Made by a program: the position numbers and the translations under genes. Under the pieces are notes generated by a model. The model was not told the origin of the DNA. It saw only the letters and a list, made by a program, of their open reading frames with translations, and did no database searches. Of a stretch of DNA of 64,000 bases, positions 31,597 to 42,135 are shown piece by piece. The stretch is from contig OX155961.1 in the NCBI GenBank assembly GCA_944548615.1, forward strand, positions 13,871,804-13,935,803, given 5' to 3'. The first letter of the stretch is position 1. Each line of letters starts with the position of its first letter. Source of the stretch: Micropterix aruncella (lineage: Eukaryota > Arthropoda > Insecta > Lepidoptera > Micropterigidae).

Positions 31597-32384
31597 TAAT
31601 ATTCGGCTCGGCTCCATTGATTATCCTGCTGAATTTCCTTCTGAATTTAAATGTTTAAAATTTAATTTATTAGTGTATTTTTACCGCATTATTTTTCTCA
31701 GATTTTTTGTTATAAAGATCAGTGTGTCATCAGAGTGCCTTCTCAGTGATTTATATATCAACCTTCGTCGATATCCCAGTATCAATAACTTTACGTGGCG
31801 GAATAGTCGTTAAATTCGAAGTTTTTTTTTATTTATTCAAATAGTAAACCAAATTTATGTAAATAAATTAAAATGTTCACAAGTTTTTGAATGTTTTTCA
31901 CGACGACCCTAAATTTGGTTTATGACCCATGTTTTGGGAAATGCTACTCAAGTATGCTACTTGATGCTACAAGTATGATAATTCTACTTATCGGTAGGTG
32001 CTATTCTGTAATGAGCTACATTTTTTCGCATAAAAGTTGGGAGGAATTGCGCGTCTCGAAGTTGACACTGTTTCATTCAAGTCTCAATGCAATTATAACT
32101 TAAATTGCTTCCCTTGTTTTCCCCTAAGTTACGCAGACAAAAAAGTTGAACGCCAGCAGCAGTATAATGGTAATATCTAAACTTATATTTCCTTTTAAAA
32201 TATGTAATGAAGAAACTGCTCATTGTCTTCAAAGAATACTTTGCAATTTCTATTTTAGATTTCACAAAATACATAGCTAAACCCCCCTTTATATTCGTCT
32301 CATTATTATTAATAATAATCATAGCCATATAAGTTATTAATTTCAGAAGGTAAATATAGGATTACTTCAATCTTAGTGAAGCAT
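31597..32384. other. Unassigned AT-rich DNA
   Basis: I see no gene or recognisable repeat boundary. Confidence 0.4.
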
Positions 32385-32578
32385 ATGAATGAAGCGGATA
32401 GAGACGTTCAGTAACCTTTCAACCTTATTAGCCAGATCTTCTGGCAGGTCGAGGAAAGCGGCGTCGCCATATTGAAGGAGTGCGAGAGCAAAAATTGGTA
32501 GATTGTTTCTTTGCTTCGCTCCGGGAGAAAATTTTGACGTCTCTTCAGCAAATGACATCTGCTGAGGATCTGTTCTCT
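32385..32578 (-). pseudogene. LINE ORF2 fragment, minus strand
   Basis: The minus-strand frame reads ALLQYGDAAFLDLPEDLANK and VERLLNVSIRFIHML. This matches the region 'YGD...LLNKLERLQNLCIRFI' common in FWG-type LINE ORF2. It abuts the tail of the LINE at 32580-33115 and may be the host copy into which that one inserted. Confidence 0.6.
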
Positions 32579-32579
32579 T

Positions 32580-33115
32580 ATCATCATCATCATTTATTTA
32601 TTCCATAAAAGCATTTCACAATACTGAGGAACCTGTCAAATTTTACACTCATAATTTACCGGATGATAAAACCGCTTCGATTAATTAAAAGAAAAAAAAA
32701 ATTGTAATCAGACGTGATTACTTAAAAATAGTCAAATTTACAAAATAATCAATAATCAAAGAAATAATAATCAATACCATAAAAAGAAAAATTGTGAAAC
32801 ATGCGTAATTAAAAACAATGTCAATAAAATCTAAAACTTAGTTCGAAAGTATAGTCATAATATGGTTATTTATAATCAAGCAATTGTGGACGCAATATCA
32901 TAAAAGTCGTCTAGTTTGTAAAGGGCATGTTTGACTAACTGATTTTTAAAGCAGATTTTATATGTTGCCATCTCAAGTCTTTTCGTTGATGATGGCAAAG
33001 CATTGAACAATTTAAAACTGATATATAAAAATGTTTTTTGATATTTAGTCAAGCGTACTTTAGGCAATAACACATTGTTTTTATGTCGCGTATTATGTCG
33101 TATATTGTCGCGTAT
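32580..33115 (-). mobile_element. LINE 3' end with (GAT)n tail, copy 2
   Basis: The reverse complement of the family at 12757-13327. The tail is the ATC repeat at 32580-32592. The coding remnant at 32876-33073 contains FLYISFKLFNALPSSTKRLE and KNQLVKHALYKLDDFYDIAS. Compared with copy 1 this frame is longer and unbroken. The catalytic part is missing. Confidence 0.78.
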
Positions 33116-33718
33116 TATATATTTTTATGTCGTGTATCTCCCTGATATGGTGCTGCAATGACAGATTTTATTTATTTTTAAAAGTAATTTATCTAGTCAC
33201 TCCTAAAAATACAGTTTTGGTGACTTCTTGTATAGGGTTAGCTGCTAATGTTATAAGTCTTGAGATTGAGCGTTGGCGAATGAAATATAAACAGTTTGCT
33301 ATGGCTCTATTCACATTTTCCCGTATCTCCCTTTATTACAAAAACAACCTGCCGACCACGTAATTTTCAGCATCGCTGAAACTGATATATCCAACAAGGC
33401 TATTTTTCTCTGCTTACCGGCACCCTTCTCAAATGGGGGCGACGTTTTGACGAGACATAAACAGGCACTCAGTAATCATTGCTTCGCACTTTCCTTCGAT
33501 TCTTATTTCGCTCCTCATTGCTCCAGATTTTCGCTTTCTCTTTCCCGCGGGACTCGCCATTCCTTCTTCTTTCTCCTCCGCTCTGTATCGGTTTAATGTT
33601 AGTTTTCCCCAGACGTACATGCGACAGAAAATAAACGCTTACTTCGACATATTTGGCGTGGGATTTCCCTTGGTAGATTTTAACATCTTTAGTGTATAGC
33701 TGTTGTGCCTACTTTTTA
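33116..33718. other. Unassigned DNA
   Basis: No gene is supported. The 33430-33620 stretch is rich in TTTCGCT/CTCC blocks but matches nothing else here. Confidence 0.4.
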
Positions 33719-34229
33719 CACGACTGCCGAAAAATAATGAAAGTAATGTGTTAAGGGTTCATTTATGTATGTCCCCATTTCTTTATTCCATGATAACCTC
33801 TAAATGCATGAACCGATTTAGTAGTTCGTGATATTTTTAGAACCGTTATGTTGTCCCGAGTGTCATTTAGTTAAAGTACATCCATAGAGTGCCTTATCTG
33901 GCCAAATATCAAGTTAGTGGTTGTATTTAATGTCCAAATGTCCAAATGTCAAAGGTCGCGAGGATCATGAGGACAAGAGAGCGGCCGTGACCATCCCTAG
34001 TGTCATAGGGTACCTAAATTGTCCAAATATAAATAAATACATATATAAATGGCCAAATGACAATAAATTAACATAACGGTATCGTGTTTAGTGTCAACTA
34101 AAGGGTCTGATCGAGTACATTTTGAAATATTTATGTATCTTTATTCACAAAAACCGTTTTCGCATTTCATTAAAAACCGTAAAAAATAATTATAAATGCA
34201 ATAATTTACTTTCTGTAACGGCAGTCATG
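33719..34229 (+). mobile_element. Family M copy, near full length
   Basis: It begins CACGACTGCC and ends GGCAGTCATG. Inside are AAGGGTTCATTTATGTATGT, GATAACCTCTAAATGCATGA, TATCGTGTTTAGTGTCAACT and TTTCTGTAACGGCAGTC. Compared with the copy at 59525-59855 it carries ~100 bp of extra sequence, including a short AATGTCCAAATGTC duplication near 33940. Confidence 0.75.
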
Positions 34230-34513
34230 TTTTATATATTTTTAATAGATTTACTTGTTATTTATCATGTTTTAATCCTGTATATTATAGTAGACAACAA
34301 ATTAGATTATTTTAAAGCTTTTTGGAAAGAGATTCTAAAAAGAAGGTGGGCTGTGTCGACGCGCGCTGCCGTTGGTTTACCAAGAAACGCCTACAGCAGA
34401 GTCGCTAAAAGCACTTTTAACATGCACATCATACTCTATTTTTCTAAAACCACTCTTAAAATTGAAACACGGCAGGAACCCACTCCTTTGCCTTTGTGTG
34501 TCGCGTGCCATTG

Positions 34514-34540
34514 GTAGATAGATAGATAGACAGATAGAAA
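34514..34540 (+). repeat. (GATA)n microsatellite
   Basis: A short TAGA/GATA run (GTAGATAGATAGATAGACAG). Confidence 0.85.
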
Positions 34541-34973
34541 TTCTTAATTGCACATTCAACAGGTGAATTTATTTCCTAAAGTACAATATCTTACAGCCAA
34601 CCTTCGTGGAAGTGTACAAATTTAGGTGCCAGTAGAGTAAAAGAATATCTAGATAATCCTTTTTCCAACAAAATGCGAAACAATAAAAAAGTTGTAGTTG
34701 ACTCTCCGCTCAATTTTTTTAAGTATATTTTTTTTTGTGAAAGAAAATCTCTTAAAATCCAGGAAAATATTTTTTCAGAGTGAAGGTCAGGCAAAAAATT
34801 TGTATAAAGCATTTTTTTAGCTTTAGATACAAAGGAACTTTAGATAGTATTTATGCTGTTTTGTTTTAAACTCCGTGTATTGCTGTGTCCTAATGAAAAA
34901 TGTAGCATCAATTAACATAATTACACAATTATTTTAGGGCGCGTTAGGGACGCGCCGAGCCGGAACAAAGTAA
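34541..34973. other. Unassigned AT-rich DNA
   Basis: No gene. A small palindrome GGCGCGTTAGGGACGCGCC lies at about 34938-34956, near the foldback cluster. Confidence 0.45.
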
Positions 34974-35289
34974 GGGGCTCTCTACACGATCAAGCATGCT
35001 TGTCAAGCATCGCGTCTCGGGCTGGGAGGGGATCGTAAACCGCATGACGTATACAAATATATTTTTAAATATTTACCAAAATCGCCTAATTTTGTAGTTG
35101 TATCAGGGAGTCAGGTAAATTAGACGTAATTGATTGATGAATGACGTGATTCCCTGGTATAAAATACGTAATTAGGCATTTTTAGTAAATACTTAAAAAA
35201 AAACATTTGCATATTTTCTGCGGTTTACGATCCCTTCTCAGCCCACGTCGCGTTGCTTGACAAGCGTGCTTGATCGTCTAGAGAGCCCC
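34974..35289. mobile_element. Foldback Harbinger-like MITE, copy 1
   Basis: 316 bp that is nearly all inverted repeat: GGGGCTCTCTACACGATCAA at the left matches the complement of the right end (TAGAGAGCCCC). Arms of ~140 bp share GGGATCGTAAACCGCA and ACCAGGGA/TCAGGGA blocks. TAA flanks both ends (34971-34973 and 35290-35292), a 3-bp duplication as in PIF/Harbinger. Confidence 0.88.
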
Positions 35290-35339
35290 TAAGGCCTCTT
35301 GTCCATGTAGAAGAAAACGTGACCTCTTGTCCACTGCAT

Positions 35340-35381
35340 GGTTTTATCGCCGTACGATGAGTTTGGTACGGCGATAAAACG
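35340..35381. repeat. Perfect 15-bp-stem hairpin between the foldbacks
   Basis: GTTTTATCGCCGTAC (35341-35355), a 10-nt loop, then the exact complement at 35366-35380. Next to it the block CCTCTTGTCCA occurs twice (35296 and 35323). Confidence 0.9.
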
Positions 35382-35456
35382 TACATTTTGTAAACAACTT
35401 CAAGGTGACGCAATAATTGTCCTCCAAGAAAACGTCCGGTGCGATGGCCACGTTCT

Positions 35457-35744
35457 CAGGGGCTCTAGGCTGAGTCTAGACAGGTTGGGAGGGGATCGTA
35501 AACCGCAGGAATTATGCAAATATTTTTTAAAAATATTTACCACAAATGCCTAATTTTGTAGTTTATACCAGGGAGTCACGTTAATTAGACGTAATTGAAT
35601 GATGAATGACGTGCCTCCCTGGTATAAAACTACAATATTAGGCATTTTTAGTAAATATTTTTTAAAAATATTCGCATCGGTTACGATCCCTGCCCAGCCC
35701 GCGACGCAATGCTTGACAAGCATGCTTGGTCGTCTAGAGAGACC
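35457..35744. mobile_element. Foldback Harbinger-like MITE, copy 2 (ends damaged)
   Basis: It shares GGGAGGGGATCGTAAACCGC, TATACCAGGGAGTCACG and GCTTGACAAGCATGCTTGG with copy 1. The left end lacks about 25 bp (GGGGCTCTAGG joined to ...GGTTGGGAGG), and the right end reads CTAGAGAGACC. So the two copies are a direct pair ~165 bp apart, and this one has lost its termini. Confidence 0.8.
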
Positions 35745-35795
35745 ATCATACATTGCCATAAAACACTAATAGTGCAGTCACTTTAGCAAAAAAAG

Positions 35796-36795
35796 GGGGT
35801 AAATCTCGGAATGAGAGATAATAAGCTGGAAACTCATATACACCTTTATTTCGGCGTTCTATAAATCATCTCAAAAATCTTATAAAATCTCGTGTCTGCG
35901 TCGAAAGTTATTCAAGGTCAAAGGTCACAAAAATCGGTTTTTCGCGATTATCTAGGTTTCTATAACTCCAATGGTTTTAACATCTAAAATTAAAATATAG
36001 AGCATACGATTTGCGACAAATTTTGTACCAAATATTTTTTTATGCGCTCAACCGTTTTTGAGATAGAGGGTGGAGGGCAAGGGCGCGCAGCGCTCAGCCA
36101 TACATACTGTAACTCAAGGTCAACTGTGAATCTCGGTGAATAATTCCCTGAATAAAGTTATTAAATTATGATTAAAAATGAATAATTTGTAAAATTTATT
36201 AGATAATAGGTACCTACAGGCTATTTAATAACTTTTTACATTGTATATCTAATATAACATTTACATTGTGCATTTAATATTGCTTACCTACTTTGTGTAA
36301 TTCAAAACTCTTTTAATCGAATACCTATTGTTATCTTAATTTTATATTAATTTATTGAAAGTATATTTTAAGTAGAAATAAAACAAGTAAAAATATTTTT
36401 TTTTTCTTTATTTAGCAGATGTATATTTGTTACAATTTAAATTGAAGTGGTGAATATTTACAAAGATTCACAGTTGACCTCGAATTACAGTATGTATGGC
36501 TGAGCGCTGCGCGCTCTTCGCCCTCTATCTCAAAAACGGTTGAGCGCATAAAAAATGTTTGGTACAAAATTTGTCGCAAATTTTATGCTCTATATTTTTT
36601 AGCATAGATGTTTAAACCATTGGAGCTATAGACACCTAGATAATCGTAAAAAACCAATTTTGGTGACCTTTGACTTTGAATAACTTTCGACGCAGACACG
36701 AGATTTTATGAGACTTTTGAGACAACTTATAGAACGCCAAAATGAAGGCGTATACAAGTTTCTAGCTTATTACCTCTCATTCCGAGGTGAACCCC
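35796..36795. mobile_element. Element with ~340-bp inverted arms
   Basis: The left arm (35796-36142) and right arm (36455-36795) are long inverted repeats with shared blocks such as CGGAATGAGAG, CGTGTCTGCGTCGAAAGTTA, GCGCTCAGCCATACATACTG and GGTCAACTGTGAATCT. The loop is ~310 bp of AT-rich DNA. The outer ends are GGGGTAAATCTCGG and its partner GGGGTTCACCTCGG. No target duplication is clear. There is no protein; a read-through transcript would fold into a very long hairpin. Confidence 0.85.
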
Positions 36796-37759
36796 TAATT
36801 TCACTGGACTATAAAGCGATATTCACAGTAAATAAACTCGCGCCGAGGAGAAAATATGGTGCATATGGCGGCGGCGCCATGCCGTGTTTCCGCCGTATCT
36901 GTGGACAAGCTACCATAATGATCTATACCACACTGAGGACACGGCGAATTAACAGTTGATGTCAGGGCGAAAAAAATGTGTGTTGACAAGAGGGCTAATA
37001 GGTATATATTTCTGCGTCCGATTCTATCTCTGTTGTCCGATCTCTTAAAAGTGTTCGGCGTCCCGAATAAAAAAGAAATGTCGAGAAGAAGCAGAAGTAA
37101 AATGAAACCACGCCAAAAAATGGAACTTGTCGCGAATCTCGATATTAATATGGTGATAAATCAACATGGCGAGGCGACGGCGCCGGCGATTGTGTGAAAA
37201 ACAAACCCCTTTTCTTTCGTTACCAATGAATGCCAACATGTCTGGATTAAAGGAATCGAAGTGTTTTTAGGGTCGTGATAATAAATTAAACGGAAACTGG
37301 GTCGAAGAGAACGAGAGGATGAGTTAGTGCCAATCTTGGATGCGGTCTAGATATTTCCGATAAATTTGAATCCGATGAAAAACTAGTGAGAAGTTAGGAA
37401 ATGACACGATTTTTAAAAATATAAATCGAATATATTGCTAGATTAAACAAAACCCGGAAATTGTGCAATCCATATATTCAAAAATTAATGTTGGTTATAA
37501 TCTGTCTGTCTTTCTGAGCTTAATAGACTTCGTCACCGTTTGACCTGTCCCCGTGAAAGTGGCACATACATGATATTCGGTTTGCTGTAACTCGCCACTA
37601 AGTAGCGCTGCAGCAAAACAACTTCTATACCCTTGAACCGATCGCAATGATAGGTATTTGAGCACGGGTAATATTTCCGAGCTATCTAATTTGTTGTAAC
37701 TACACTAGATGGAGCTGCAGTTGTTTAACCGATCGCCATTAAAATTTTATAAATGCGGA
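36796..37759. other. Unassigned; includes a GC-rich patch
   Basis: 36830-37200 is GC-richer than its surroundings, with ATGGCGGCGGCGCCATG and GGCGACGGCGCCGGCG. One open frame at 36976-37197 (73 codons) holds a basic stretch (KKEMSRRSRSKMKPRQK) and starts at ATG, but I recognise no family and the frame could be chance. It is the only place in the window that looks like possible non-repetitive DNA. Confidence 0.35.
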
Positions 37760-38409
37760 AGTGGTTTAATGTATGCTAGACAGCACCTCGCAGAAACTAC
37801 AATTAATGCAAACATTCACTCGCATCATACCCGCGGTAGTTTTCTTTTATGCGTACCCCGAATACGACTGGCGAAAGTACAGAAAAGCTACTTGCACCTT
37901 AGCATTAAATTTTATAATCTACAAAATTGGAGGACATAAAATTCAAACAGCTGGAGGACATAAAATTAAAAAAAAAAACATCAAAGAGGTACTGATAGGC
38001 CACCCTTTCTAAATCTGGCCGAATTTGAGGGCCATGATTTTTCAAATATTGTGCCCATTTAAATTACTTTAAAAAGTAGAGCCTTATTGTCTGATTATTT
38101 TATATGGTCTTATATCTGTACTTTTAGTTTAAAATTTGACTATTTAACATTTTACAGACAATTTGAATATTACGATGAATATTTTTACTACGTATCTTTT
38201 CGAATTACTAAGTACTTCAAATATTAGGCTTCTATTTTGATTTTGATTATTTATATTTATAGTTTGACAATCTAGTAGTTAATTGATGACGTTCCTATAT
38301 ATGTTCAGTGAAGAGTAGTAACGAGACTTACTACCTAACCCAATTATTTTGACCCGTCCAAAAGCGGTTTTTAGCCGTCAATTGGACACGACGAAAATGT
38401 AAATGTAAA
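37760..38409 (+). mobile_element. LINE (FWGNAATSK family) copy 2
   Basis: A strongly 5'-truncated copy starting in the C-terminal coding region (LMYARQHLAETTINANIHSH). A deletion/duplication has doubled GGAGGACATAAAATT at about 37929-37966, breaking the frame. The 3' UTR and a short ATGTAAATGTAA tail end at 38409. The family matches 10238-12205. Confidence 0.82.
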
Positions 38410-38736
38410 AAAAGTGGAAGTTGAACAGGACCAATGAAATGATGTATTTTTTTTTGACAAAAGATTGCTGAAGATCGTTGAGTAATATAGGCTACATGGG
38501 TATGGGGGGTGGGGATAGGTGTAAAAGTGGGGGTGGGAAGAAGCGAATATCAGAGCATAGACCGGGTGACATTCCAGGAGTAGAATATAAAATATTGGCT
38601 TATATTATAGATATTTATTTTGTCACATTTAAAATAGACCCCGTTCGATGTCTTACTATGTTGTTGGGAGACCCCGATGCTAGATGCTAGACTTTGTAGA
38701 TGCTAGACCCCGTTCGATACTGACTATTTTTGTTCT
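38410..38736. other. Unassigned stretch with small direct repeats
   Basis: ACCCCGTTCGAT occurs at about 38639 and 38706, with GATGCTAGA repeated in between. No gene. Confidence 0.5.
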
Positions 38737-39032
38737 TTTTTATTTTTTTATTTATTATTTGAGGCTTTTCTAAGGTCTTTATGAGACTTGTAATACTGCG
38801 ACCATTGCTGATCTATTGTGCTCGCCGCCTGCTATAGTTCTGCGCTAAGTCTCGTGTCATTTAAGGACCGCAACAGGCTTATGGCGCCAGATTGTTGTAG
38901 TGACCACCCAAGTGGGTGTATCTTTTACGCATCCGCGGGCCAAACTCGCACATAAGGTGCAGGGGAGTTTCCTCTGCCTCTTGGCAGTACCTGCACATTT
39001 TCGTGTCCCGGAGCTTAAGGTTGTACATGTGT
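38737..39032 (-). mobile_element. LINE ORF2 C-terminus with CCHC-like motif, copy 2
   Basis: Minus-strand frame: HMYNLKLRDTKMCRYCQEA, ETPLHLMCEFGPRMRKRYTH, then stop. The motif C-R-Y-C...H-L-M-C keeps C, C, H and C as in zinc-knuckle tails of I/R1-type LINEs. An A-rich tail lies at 38737-38762. The 5' break at about 39032 falls directly against family R copy D, so the frame appears fused to R sequence (GQLSKGPLTPR), which is not a native join. Confidence 0.75.
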
Positions 39033-39645
39033 CTGGGAGTTAATGGGCCCTTGCTAAGTTGGCCGCCAAGACCCATTCTGTTCAGGGTTGGTCACACTCA
39101 CGGGTCAACACCCATCCGACGGCCTCCACGCATGAAGTGCGAGCCTGGGTAGGACTCTGGCCTCATGGTTAGTTTCCTATAGGAATCAACCTTCTGGCGC
39201 TCCTGGACGGTCTGCGCTTCGGGCGGCATAAGCCAATCGATTGCGCACTCTGACTAACAGTCGGGGGAGTCTGGAAGCTGTACTGTTTCCTATAGAGCGG
39301 GGGTGGTTGCGGACCTTACGGCGACTGCTCTTGAAACGACCATCGGCTACCCGATCCTGGGTGAACAGCTGGACAAAGCATGCCGTGGTCCGCGATAGAT
39401 TCGGTATACACCGTTTCACCGCTTCGTAAGGGAGAGGACCGCGCAAGCGACCTCAAACTCGTAACCAATCGAGAGACTGGAGTAATCTGGTGGCAATTGG
39501 AAGTAAAAGCGTGAGTGTAAGCCCGCTGGGTAACACTCCTGGCTATCTCGCGGTTAAGGCGTTGGCCTCTTACGGGTTTGTGGCGGAGCTTGACGGTGGA
39601 CTGTTTTGTCCAAGTCTTCTGCGCTCACTTGTCGTGGATTGGTAG
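39033..39645 (-). mobile_element. Family R copy D, minus strand
   Basis: The reverse complement of family R from its 3' end (near CTCCC, 39033) to the GAAGACTTGGACAAAA block (about 39605). An 86-codon frame on its sense strand (39186-39446) is nearly the same as the frame at 56480-56700 in copy G (shared: FTQDRVADGRFKSSRRKV, HPRSIGNSTASRLP). The copy lacks the first ~80 bp of the family. It sits head-to-head with copy E. Confidence 0.8.
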
Positions 39646-39761
39646 AGGCGATTTTATTCCATGGCCCGCATGGTCCCCAGACCGTACAACCATGGCATTT
39701 GACGTCTGGAGACGTGCAAAGAAATTAGTCTACGTAGCGGAGATGTCCACAAGAGAATTTC
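39646..39761 (+). pseudogene. Tc1/mariner-type transposase fragment between R copies
   Basis: The frame reads RGDFIPWPAWSPDRTTMAFD then VWRRAKKLVYVAE. It resembles the W-P-x-x-S-P-D-L-x-P-x-D-F region near the third catalytic residue of Tc1/mariner and IS630-type transposases. About 38 codons only. It lies in the gap between two inverted family R copies. Confidence 0.5.
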
Positions 39762-40110
39762 GGCTTATTCACCCAGGATCGGGTAGCCGATGGTCGTTTC
39801 AAGAGCAGTCGCCGTAAGGTCCGCAACCACCCCCGTTCTATAAGAAACAGTAATGCTTCCAGACTCCCCCGACTGTTAGTCAGAGTGCACAATCGATTGG
39901 CTTACGCCGCACGGTGCTCAGACCGTCCAGGAGTGCCAGAAGGTTGATTCCTAGGAGAAACTAGCCCTAAGGCCAGAGTCCTGCCCGGGCTCGCACTTCA
40001 TGCGTGGATGTCGCCGGATGGGTGTTGATCCGTGAGTGTGACCAACCCTGAACAGCAAGGGTCTTCGTGGCCAACTCAGCAAGGGCCCATTGTCTCCCCC
40101 TTTTGGAAGA
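39762..40110 (+). mobile_element. Family R copy E (3' half)
   Basis: Starts at CACCCAGGATCGGGTAGCCG and runs to the 3' end (AGCAAGGGCCCATTG). It is almost the same as the matching part of copy D in the opposite direction and of copy G. Confidence 0.8.
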
Positions 40111-40439
40111 CAATCGGCACAAAGTCTTCTAAAATTGGGAATATGAGTATTAGTTCAGGTAGATCGTTTAGTTGGAATTCCAGATTAATATCTCCGGCCA
40201 CGCATTTGGTCAAAAAATACGAGCCGATAAGATTTCGACCAATAACACTAAATCTTCTTTGAAAGGAACTCTGCCTTATTGTGAGGCTTTTAGCCCTTTT
40301 CCTAATGGTGTAAATTGTGCAGATTCACTAATCCCTTGTGGCTAAAACTTGACCGCTCGGTCCACAAAAGGCCTTTCAAAAAGTCGTCATTTTACACATA
40401 CATATGTATGCAATATTCACCAGACTTCTAGTATTATCC

Positions 40440-40905
40440 GTTTCTTCGAAACTTTGAACAATCTATTAAATCATGGGAATCAAATATCCCAAAAGACCAC
40501 GAGTACAAATTAAATAAATACCATGATCTTGCAAATGCCGTAACCCGGAACGGCTTCACTGTTCACCTTCACGCGGTGGAAGTTGGTGCTCGTGGCCTGC
40601 CAGCTAAATCTCTATTTCACCTCTTTAAAGATCTTGGCCTTTCCAGAAAAATAATCAACTCTTTCTTAGAAAAATTATCTAAAACTGCGATTTGCGCATC
40701 TCAAATTCTATGGCTTCAAAGGGGGAGTGAATGGGTGGTAAGGTGAACGCTCACATGTGGCAAGACAGCTGTCCTAAACCTACCACAGCCGGCTCGTAAG
40801 TCCGGAATCCACTGCTCACCCCCCAGAAGTGTAAAAAAAAAAAATAGTATTATGATGGGCCCGACTCCGGTCGGTGAATTCCATGGCAGCTCCGTTTGTA
40901 TTTAT
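40440..40905 (+). mobile_element. Non-LTR retrotransposon 3' end with VEVGARG motif, copy 2
   Basis: An open frame from about 40440 to the TGA at 40744 reads NFEQSIKSWESNIPKDHEYK, KYHDLANAVTRNGFTVHLHA, VEVGARGLPAKSLFHLFKDL and SKTAICASQILWLQ. This is the C-terminal end of ORF2 of a LINE, probably of a restriction-like-endonuclease clade. The 3' UTR has GGGCCCGACTCCGGTCGGTG. It is better preserved than the copy at 9715-10048. Confidence 0.7.
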
Positions 40906-41106
40906 TTATATCCGTTAATTTGTGAAGATTGCACATATGCGATACATTTTTCTCCTTAGAATGAGCTAGAAAGAAAGAAAGTCAACCCTAAATACCTAAC
41001 TTCTTGAACAGCAATTATATTTAAAAATCATTATAATTAGTGAAAATATAAGTAGTGTTTTTGTTAAAGGAATGGTCATTAAAAGCCTTCATTGACATTT
41101 GAAATA
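40906..41106. other. Short unassigned stretch
   Basis: No gene seen. Confidence 0.4.
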
Positions 41107-41868
41107 CAGGGTGTTCGGCAGACGGTTGTACATACGAGTATGACGGACAAGTGAGGCCCTCACCTACATGCTTGGCTCCAAAAATTTAACCTAGGCCTCA
41201 CGATTTTTTTAAATGTTTTTTTTTGTAATATGGAGAAATTTTTAATTTCCATTGCTTTAAACTCCATTAACTTCATTTAAAACTGATAAAACAGTCATCA
41301 TTTTTTTTAAATTCGTATCTAAATTACTAGCAGATTAATATAAAAAAATATTTGGTTCAGACAATCACCATTAAAAAAAACAGCCCTGTTTTTTTTTCAG
41401 AAATTTACGTCAGTATTGCTGAAATAATCAATACCTCCTGTTATTTTGAAACAAAATACGTAAATTGCATACCAATAGAAAGGGCATAACCTAGAGATGT
41501 TTTGATTAAATTTGAAGCGCTCTACCTCTTTTTTTTTATGCAATGCGGATTTTGGAATTAGAATTATTTTTAAAGTGTTTTTGTACTTTAGGGCTAATTT
41601 TTTTTAATGGCGATTATCTGAACCAATTTTTTTTTAATAATCTGCTACTAATTTAGATACGAATAAAAAATAATTGTGACGGTTTTATCAGTTTTAAATG
41701 AAGTTAATGGAGTTTAAAGCCATGGAAATGAAAAATTTCGCCATATTACAAAAAAAATAATTAAAAAAAAATTGTGAGGCCTAGGTTAAATTTTTGGGGC
41801 CAAGCATGTAGGTGAGGGCCTTACTTGTCCGTCATAATCGTATGTACAACCGTCTGCCGAACACCCTG
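41107..41868. mobile_element. Mariner-type element with ~280-bp inverted arms
   Basis: The ends are CAGGGTGTTCGGCAGACGG and its exact complement, flanked by TA on both sides (41105-41106, 41869-41870). The TA duplication and CAGGGTG start fit Tc1/mariner relatives. The arms continue inward for about 280 bp (shared GGCCTCACAATTTTT-like, CCATTAACTTCATTTAAAAC and AATCACCATTAAAAAAA-like blocks), leaving a ~200-bp centre. No transposase inside. Confidence 0.85.
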
Positions 41869-41949
41869 TATAAACGATTAAAAAAAATAAATAATTAAAA
41901 AAATGTTATCTTGAACAGAAGTGCAATGCATATTGCATACCTTTCATCA

Positions 41950-42135
41950 CATCATACACAATGCATACCTTTCATCTTCCCGAAGAATTGACGAGACTTT
42001 CCAAACTGATAAGTCAAGCCCTTTAGCAACGCCTAGTATGCTTTTCGTAGGATCCTCATAAAAATCTTTTAGTAATATTTTACGTACTACAGCATTATGT
42101 TTCCTTACATTCACTCTATACCTAGTAAATACCAA
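41950..42135 (-). pseudogene. Helix-turn-helix fragment of a transposase
   Basis: The minus-strand frame reads VRKILLKDFYEDPTKSILGV, then AKGLDLSVWKVSSILRED. It resembles the N-terminal HTH of mariner/IS630-type transposases of insects (DP..S...VA..L..S...V..ILRED). About 60 codons, with no catalytic part. It lies 80 bp from the CAGGGTG element at 41107-41868, but whether the two belong together is not shown. Confidence 0.5.

Noticed and set aside
38879..39076. A fused frame joining family R to a LINE C-terminus
   Set aside because: The other LINE copy (14436-14852) shows a different, native upstream sequence; the fusion is the product of a 5'-truncated insertion.
39540..39590. tRNA-like Pol III A box (CGCGGTTAAGGCGTTGG) and B box (GGGTTCGCCCG) on the reverse strand of family R
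   Set aside because: They lie at the far end of the unit and too far apart for a tRNA-derived SINE promoter; the tRNA does not fold. Kept only as a curiosity.
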